Translations under genes and position numbers: made by a program
Notes under the pieces: generated by a model
The model's database searches: none
What the model saw: only the letters and a program-made list of their open reading frames with translations
Told to the model about the DNA's origin: nothing
Shown: positions 63,901 to 64,000 of the stretch, piece after piece
Layout: the number at the start of each line of letters is the position of its first letter
Numbering within the stretch: the stretch's first letter is position 1
Assembly (NCBI RefSeq): GCF_028554725.1
Contig: NC_071669.1
Span: 9,076,501 to 9,140,500 of the forward strand
DNA: 64,000 nt
From: Zeugodacus cucurbitae
Taxonomy: Eukaryota; Arthropoda; Insecta; Diptera; Tephritidae
Reading direction: 5' to 3'

Positions 63901-64000
63901 TTCATTGCGCAGCTGTGCAGCTTCACGATGTGTGGTCTCACGATTCGTGCCTAAATCGTTTAAACGCGTATCAGCTGTTTGCAGCTGCCGCTCAGCTATG
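30802..64000 (-). CDS. Bld10: Centriolar coiled-coil protein of the CEP135/TSGA10/Bld10 family, C-terminal part (5' part beyond window)
   Basis: Exons in transcript order: >64000-63844, 63773-63658, 35884-35759, 35395-35242, 32346-32240, 31823-31733, 31471-31295, 31232-31047 and 30963-30802. All phases agree, giving 424 residues in the window. The protein is one continuous heptad-type coiled coil rich in E, K, L, Q and R. The C-terminal blocks (DLAARKELCDKLD, TLEELL, ELDTERQRRHQQE) correspond in order to conserved blocks near the C-terminus of TSGA10/CEP135. In flies the single member, Bld10, builds the centriole cartwheel/pinhead and the sperm basal body. Recognition is from remembered family blocks, so a generic coiled-coil protein is the alternative. 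The gene converges on the Cys/Pro-rich gene and hosts the DUF4789 gene in its 27.8-kb intron. Confidence 0.75.
31047..31232 (-). CDS. Bld10: Bld10 exon
   Basis: Phase 0, 62 codons: LERDNEKLRADFEK, SSETLEELLTKTRRDLEEQ, then KLSQELVRQRQQNDDLL before the donor GTGTGT. Confidence 0.8.
31295..31471 (-). CDS. Bld10: Bld10 exon with the ELC-KLD block
   Basis: Phase 0 on both sides, 59 codons. It encodes LSALNTQNTKLEHELED, then VDLAARKELCDKLDVERDKL. This ELC-x-KLD block is the best family signature I can see for TSGA10/CEP135. Confidence 0.82.
31475..31690. repeat. A/T homopolymer-like tract in a Bld10 intron
   Basis: About 215 bp of A runs interrupted by single T (plus strand), turning into T runs near 31620-31670. 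This makes the intron much longer than its neighbours. No coding content. Confidence 0.85.
31733..31823 (-). CDS. Bld10: Bld10 exon
   Basis: Acceptor CTGTTAAAG, donor GATAAG|GTAAGA. It encodes RQITELEDEIKALKKEI then SSRSALIQQLEDK, phase 2 in and phase 0 out. Confidence 0.78.
32240..32346 (-). CDS. Bld10: Bld10 exon
   Basis: Acceptor AAATCTAG, donor CACAA|GTAAGT. It encodes EKEREEMLEHYRSLSHDA, then VVLEGNNQSLEVEAAEH. It is separated from the previous exon by a 2.9-kb intron full of transposon sequence. Confidence 0.8.
32714..33997. mobile_element. Terminal-inverted-repeat DNA element interrupted by a LINE 5' end
   Basis: The left end CAGCCCTATTCTGTGCACTT pairs with the right end AAGTGCACAGAATAGGACTG. 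A second inner pair of matching blocks (CGTATTCTGTG near 32788; CACAGAATACC near 33910) extends the inverted repeats to about 100 bp. ATA follows the right end and precedes the left end. The interior has no transposase that I can see. A LINE-like segment sits inside at about 33240-33735. Confidence 0.65.
33240..33735 (+). mobile_element. 5'-end fragment of a non-LTR element (endonuclease start)
   Basis: After a GC-richer leader, an ATG at about 33644 opens KNKSKFGAWNILRIFTSSQR then AKDLL and a stop. This resembles the W-N-x-R-S start of the APE-type endonuclease domain of insect LINEs. It ends abruptly, so only the 5' end remains. Confidence 0.45.
34100..34966 (+). mobile_element. Degenerate IS630/Tc1/mariner-superfamily transposon with terminal inverted repeats
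   Basis: The ends AGGGTTTTTCAATAGGGTAG and (reverse complement) AGTGTTTTTCAATAAGAGCA form inverted repeats. Inside, a start MEKYTIQQRVEIIN (helix-turn-helix) is followed, after an internal deletion, by catalytic-domain pieces: WFQQDGATRRTANV, FGERVIS, NWPPLSCDLMPLDHF. These are the second and third DDE-type motifs. Stops and frameshifts show it is dead. Confidence 0.75.
35242..35395 (-). CDS. Bld10: Bld10 exon
   Basis: Acceptor ATTTCCAG, donor CATAAG|GTGGGT. It encodes RLSNELAERQAEIL, LKDSDFEIEQLKQQLRQYV, AEVKKAEDLLTHK, a coiled coil. Confidence 0.8.
35759..35884 (-). CDS. Bld10: Bld10 exon after the 27.8-kb intron
   Basis: Acceptor AATTTCAG, donor GG|GTAAGT. It encodes QLTAKTRERTAELHE, SLRQQIAALKISRDEAIAEN. 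Both junctions are phase 2 and match their neighbours exactly, which is the evidence that the exon at 63.7 kb belongs to the same gene. Confidence 0.8.
35930..36335. repeat. Minisatellite with ACGAACTCG-bearing units
   Basis: The motif GAAAGACTTAAGNAACGAACTC recurs at irregular 35-50 bp spacing. A larger unit of about 85 bp (GATAAAGGAAAGACGATAGC through AATGTCTTGAAAAA) is duplicated at about 36065-36122 and 36152-36208. It begins about 45 bp from the Bld10 exon end. No coding sense. Confidence 0.75.
36474..37215 (+). mobile_element. Helentron/DINE-1-like repeat family A, copy 1
   Basis: The 5' end carries the palindrome TCCTGAACAGGGTATATTAA followed by GTTTGTAACACCCAGAAGG. The body holds repeated GATCGGAATCAATGGCTTGT-like blocks. 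The 3' end has GAAGGGTATATTAGC and a hairpin (TTCGTTACAGCCGAA, 37180-37196), then GTTTTTTCTTG. There is no target-site duplication and no ORF. Copy 2 is at 57460-58040. Confidence 0.65.
37216..40540. other. Bld10 intron segment without recognised genes
   Basis: AT-rich DNA with short meaningless frames and the low-complexity repeat at 38335-38520. Slightly GC-richer islands (37920-37970, 39180-39480, 39680-39910) could be conserved non-coding DNA, but nothing identifies them. Confidence 0.4.
38335..38520. repeat. AAATTC/TTTTTCG-rich low-complexity repeat
   Basis: Short units such as TTCGAAAATTCAAAATTTTT are repeated imperfectly about six times inside the Bld10 intron. Confidence 0.7.
40540..40735 (+). 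mobile_element. 3' end of an RTE-type non-LTR retrotransposon with TGA-repeat tail
   Basis: One frame reads KMTRMDDSRAQKKVLDTKAF, IGRTRRI, matching the R-W-x-G-H-x-x-R-M-x-D region near the end of insect endonuclease/RT ORFs. It ends GAGCCAAATGATGATGATGATCG, and (ATG/TGA)n tails are typical of this group. It is strongly 5' truncated. Confidence 0.55.
41180..42045 (+). mobile_element. RNase H-containing 3' part of a Jockey-like LINE
   Basis: Frameshifted pieces give IYMDGSKMDDRVGAGIY (first Asp of RNase H), LNVYVDSQAAMKVI (Asp-Ser), WVRDHKGIESNEIVDRIAK (His/Asp block) and the Cys-His tail ECRKCQEQCTKETAEHLLC, VCPALARQRF. It ends in CTAACCTAACATAACC, a common LINE 3' tail. At least two frameshifts and stops make it inactive. 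Confidence 0.8.
42566..42713. mobile_element. TA-flanked MITE, copy 2
   Basis: Starts CAGTTGAACTTCCCTAACTC and ends GAGTTAAGGAAGTTCTACTG followed by TA. It is a shorter sister of 8916-9087 and shares the TTACCTTCCG-like interior. Confidence 0.65.
42714..44340. other. Bld10 intron segment without recognised genes
   Basis: AT-rich, with TATA/TATG microsatellite at 43295-43335 and 43435-43455. A 110-codon frame at 43803-44135 has no family resemblance. Confidence 0.4.
44345..44640 (+). mobile_element. LINE RNase H C-terminal fragment
   Basis: The frame across 44380-44475 reads GHCLIGRHAYGLGIPYN, ECRSCQEVEEEETA, the standard end of Jockey/R1-type RNase H ORFs. A non-coding tail follows, ending near CCTACCTACCCTAC. 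Confidence 0.6.
45073..45330. repeat. Two tandem copies of a ~126-bp unit
   Basis: The first unit begins near TCATGAGAGAGTCATCGTGG and carries ACATGTCTCGCCTGTTAAGC, TATGATAGAACTAGA. The second begins near TCATGAGATGGTCATCGTTG and carries ACATGTCTCGTCCGTCAAGT, TATGATAGATCTAGA. They are clear diverged duplicates, non-coding. Confidence 0.75.
45390..45938 (-). mobile_element. C-terminal part of a non-LTR reverse transcriptase ORF
   Basis: A 182-codon open frame on the minus strand: FVYLGTSINSNNNVSLKIQL, LANRCCYGLSRQLKSKVLS, KLYKSLIIPVLLYGAEAW, GEYRRRWNDELYVLFDDID, QRLRWLGHVVRMDESA, GRGRPPLRWKDQVERDL. This is the thumb/C-terminal region of the insect endonuclease/RT LINE group. Compared with 7599-7958 it lacks the FERKVLRKIYG block. 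Confidence 0.85.
45940..47517. other. Bld10 intron segment without recognised genes
   Basis: AT-rich. A slightly GC-richer patch at 46790-47040 (around CTTCACTACTCGCCGGGCAA) has a 71-codon frame with no resemblance to a family. Nothing else seen. Confidence 0.4.
47518..48315. repeat. AAAAT pentanucleotide microsatellite expansion
   Basis: About 190 bp (47552-47742) and 495 bp (47820-48315) of (AAAAT)n with occasional TAATA, AAAC or AAAG variants. The flank ATGAAGAAATGGTAACAAAT, GAAGTGTT occurs both before the first block (47524) and between the two blocks (47739), so the array was duplicated with its edge. Confidence 0.9.
49492..49860 (+). promoter_or_regulatory. Candidate promoter and non-coding first exon of the nested DUF4789 gene
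   Basis: An arthropod-type initiator TTCAGTG (A at 49492) is followed by leader-like DNA (GTAGTGAACGAG, GTGAAAGTGC) without a long ORF, ending in ACTAAAAAG|GTAATG. The only matching coding acceptor downstream on this strand is TTTTCATTTCAG at 59137, 38 bp before the ATG of the DUF4789 gene. Inference from splice logic only. Confidence 0.4.
49991..50183. mobile_element. 193-bp MITE, copy 2
   Basis: TAAGGCTCAACTAACACCGA at the left and TCCGGTGTGGGTTGAGCCTAA-type sequence at the right. It shares the TCAAGACGTC and ACGAGACAAAAAACGCATTC interior with 28781-28978. It lies in the inferred first intron of the nested gene. Confidence 0.78.
50184..53080. other. Bld10 intron segment without recognised genes
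   Basis: AT-rich. 50990-51135 carries two short related blocks (TGACCACCAA, AGAACGA-CCAAGAATATGAT). 51770-52330 is richer in CAA/CAG and GC and looks like conserved non-coding or old exon-like DNA. No frame shows a family. Confidence 0.4.
53083..54942 (-). mobile_element. Mariner-type element split by a Helentron-like repeat
   Basis: The ends TGGTGTGTTCAAAAAATTAC and (reverse complement) TGGTGTGTTCAAAAAATAAC are matching inverted repeats, and TA follows the right end. On the minus strand 53464-53246 reads HTSLLVRELLAENNTVM, PPYSSNMTSCDFFLFPKIK, TIKGCRFTSIREI, the C-terminal third of a mariner transposase (Y-S-P-D-L-x-P-x-D-x-F-L-F motif, with its Asp as Asn-Met-Thr-Ser). The N-terminal part is missing. 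Positions 53504-54501 are an inserted family B repeat. Confidence 0.75.
53504..54501 (+). mobile_element. Helentron/DINE-1-like repeat family B, copy 1 (inserted in a mariner)
   Basis: Subterminal inverted repeats are perfect over 14 bp: TTATACTCTCGCAA (53507-53520) and TTGCGAGAGTATAA (54447-54460). A 3' hairpin TTCGGTTACACCCGAA (54465-54480) lies near the end, followed by CTTACTTGTTT. The body has repeated GGGCGTGG/CACGCCC blocks. No ORF and no target-site duplication. Confidence 0.7.
54943..56659. other. Bld10 intron segment without recognised genes
   Basis: AT-rich. 55690-55990 is GC-richer and contains GGCGTTCACATTAAGCG and neighbouring sequence without a credible coding frame. Nothing identifiable. 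Confidence 0.4.
56660..57010 (+). mobile_element. LINE RNase H C-terminal fragment
   Basis: The frame at 56725-56888 reads VEESSKHFLLHCPAFARLRL, KYLGRYIFGELSEKTRVEI, SRLKDLVIDSKHF and ends in a stop, the C-terminal tail of a Jockey/I-type ORF2. The preceding GVLTSHCQIGTHTVKLA is in another frame. A 3' UTR-like tail follows to about 57010. Confidence 0.75.
57460..58040 (+). mobile_element. Helentron/DINE-1-like repeat family A, copy 2
   Basis: 5' palindrome ATACCCTGAACAGGGTAT (57465-57482), then a GTCT/GTCC tetranucleotide microsatellite (57591-57624), as in Drosophila DINE-1/HINE elements. The 3' end has GGGTAT (58003) and the hairpin CTTCGGTACAGCCGAAG (58014-58030). It shares its body with 36474-37215. 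Confidence 0.72.
58785..58895 (-). mobile_element. Short mariner transposase fragment
   Basis: The minus strand reads KKQFFRHNNAPAQTSAIATA, QFTEL, matching the F-x-x-D-N-A-P-A-H-T block around the second catalytic Asp of mariners, here Asn. About 100 bp remain. Confidence 0.6.
59138..59618 (+). CDS. First coding exon of the DUF4789 gene (with 38 nt of 5' UTR)
   Basis: The acceptor TTTTCATTTCAG ends at 59137. The coding part starts at 59176 and carries the signal peptide and the first two modules. It leaves in phase 2 at CGAAG|GTGAGT. Confidence 0.7.
59176..61066 (+). CDS. Secreted Cys-rich DUF4789-type protein, nested in the Bld10 intron
   Basis: Exons: 59176-59618, 59835-59994, 60055-60232 and 60303-61066. 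Phases are consistent, giving 514 codons plus stop. The N-terminus MKRRKLLLCWTVLHSGLSLI... is a signal peptide or anchor with cleavage probable after TTQA. The mature part has eight modules of the type C-Y-x-x-Y-T-x-G-P-C: CFKIFTIGYPC, CHEIFKRSPC, CYAQYTKGPC, CHEHYTKGPC, CYELNTPGPC, CYRLYTRGPC, CYRIGSQGPC, CYKLYTRGPC. Each is followed by a Cys-x-Cys-x-x-G-type turn, as in insect DUF4789 proteins, which are extracellular and of unknown function. It lies on the strand opposite to its host gene. The ATG is preceded by CCCACA, a good fly start context. No catalytic motif is visible. Confidence 0.85.
59835..59994 (+). CDS. Second coding exon of the DUF4789 gene
   Basis: Acceptor CAACTCACAG, donor TGTAAG|GTAAGT. 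It encodes SNNRWGTCKPAKQCPLGMIF, then one module CYAQYTKGPC and LLILNEDGLGECK. One exon, one module. Confidence 0.85.
60055..60232 (+). CDS. Third coding exon of the DUF4789 gene
   Basis: Acceptor CTATTTTTAG, donor TTGA|GTATAA (the weakest donor of the gene). It encodes CEPEGELLDYFYDPEE, CHEHYTKGPC, and GGRCDCHRHLPHYNEDHQMC. Frame continuity into the next exon (Asn codon A|AC) supports the site. Confidence 0.8.
60303..61066 (+). CDS. Last coding exon of the DUF4789 gene
   Basis: Acceptor TTATATTTACAG. It encodes TPGPCPPGHIF, then four Cys modules, an acidic EGDDEEDQ stretch and an Asn/Phe-rich C-terminus ending NFPNFQF before TAA. Confidence 0.87.
61067..61835 (+). other. 3' flank of the DUF4789 gene
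   Basis: AT-rich DNA after the stop. AATAAA-like sequence occurs near 61626 (AAAATAAAAATTT) and 61760 (GAAATAAAATG). Nothing else recognised. Confidence 0.4.
61836..63567 (+). mobile_element. Helentron-like repeat family B, copy 2, split by a mariner
   Basis: It matches 53680-54180 from GGATGTAATTTTGTTGGGAG through CACAACCACGCCTACTTCC. After the mariner it resumes at ATAAAACTTTGCCCAAATAC and ends with TTGCGAGAGTATAA (63514-63527), a TTCGGTTGCACCCG-type hairpin and CCTTACTTGTTT. The 5' terminus with the matching inverted repeat is missing. Confidence 0.65.
62400..63045 (+). mobile_element. Degenerate mariner transposon (cecropia/mellifera-like)
   Basis: The frame at 62661-62815 reads VPHDLTQKNLLVRINACDL-like sequence, LLKRNEVDSFLKRMVTGVDK, WITYDNIKRKRSWWK, with the first catalytic-Asp motif as T-G-V-D-K-W-I-T-Y. 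Later frames give GIIHYELLP-like and ELANRKGVVFHHDNGR pieces (second Asp block). A central deletion and frameshifts inactivate it. Confidence 0.8.
63658..63773 (-). CDS. Bld10: Bld10 exon before the 27.8-kb intron
   Basis: Minus-strand acceptor TTATCTAG, donor AG|GTAAGTG. It encodes SQLDAKTERAYQLEFELKLC then KEKRIALEKEVKELEEKL. It leaves in phase 2 and is completed by the C that opens the exon at 35884. Confidence 0.8.
63844..64000 (-). CDS. Bld10: Bld10 exon at window edge
   Basis: The donor reads ATATTG|GTAGGT on the minus strand. It encodes IAERQLQTADTRLNDLG then TNRETTHREAAQLRNEV and ends SEKDQIL in phase 0. The 5' boundary is outside the window. Confidence 0.8.

Noticed and set aside
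1..64000. tRNA or rRNA genes
   Set aside because: I looked for A/B-box tRNA signatures and rRNA-like conserved blocks by eye and found none that hold up.

Overview
This is a eukaryotic, AT-rich window from a higher fly. The genes have short GT-AG introns, fly-style CAA/CAG-rich leaders, many CATA/TATG microsatellites and abundant decayed transposons. The repeat families (mariners, Helentron-like repeats, non-LTR 3' ends) suggest a tephritid-type fruit fly or relative. The species is inference; that this is a dipteran is fairly safe.

Four protein-coding genes can be assembled by hand with consistent splice phases. (1) 1-~22,950, + strand: a MAST-type microtubule-associated Ser/Thr kinase, orthologue of Drosophila drop out. 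It has a remote non-coding 5' exon (1-459), a 9.5-kb first intron, ten coding exons (10380-18718; 2,448 codons plus stop) and probably a long 3' UTR with a purine tract. (2) 24257-30418, + strand: a five-exon gene for a predicted 1,483-residue, highly charged, Cys/Pro-rich protein of no family I recognise. (3) 30802 to beyond 64000, - strand: the C-terminal part of a coiled-coil centriolar protein of the CEP135/TSGA10/Bld10 family, convergent with gene 2, with one 27.8-kb intron. (4) 59176-61066, + strand: inside that intron and on the opposite strand, a secreted Cys-rich DUF4789-type protein with eight C-Y-x-x-Y-T-x-G-P-C-like modules. It probably has a non-coding first exon about 9.3 kb upstream (about 49492-49860).

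The rest is introns and intergenic DNA full of mobile-element debris. It holds non-LTR retrotransposon RT and RNase H fragments (4.4-4.9, 7.6-8.5, 14.25-14.5, 33.2-33.7, 40.5, 41.2-42.0, 44.35, 45.4-45.9 and 56.7 kb) and several Tc1/mariner relics (23.2, 34.1, 53.1-54.9, 58.8 and 62.4-63.0 kb). Two MITE families have two copies each. A terminal-inverted-repeat element carries a LINE insertion (32.7-34.0 kb). Two repeat families share Helentron/DINE-1-like ends (36.5 and 57.5 kb; 53.5 and 61.8-63.6 kb). Several are nested: a mariner is split by a Helentron-like repeat, and a Helentron-like repeat is split by a mariner.

No operon logic applies. MAST kinases and CEP135-family proteins both act at microtubule structures, and the Cys/Pro-rich protein has a composition reminiscent of sperm-tail structural proteins, but a functional link between the three neighbours is speculation.
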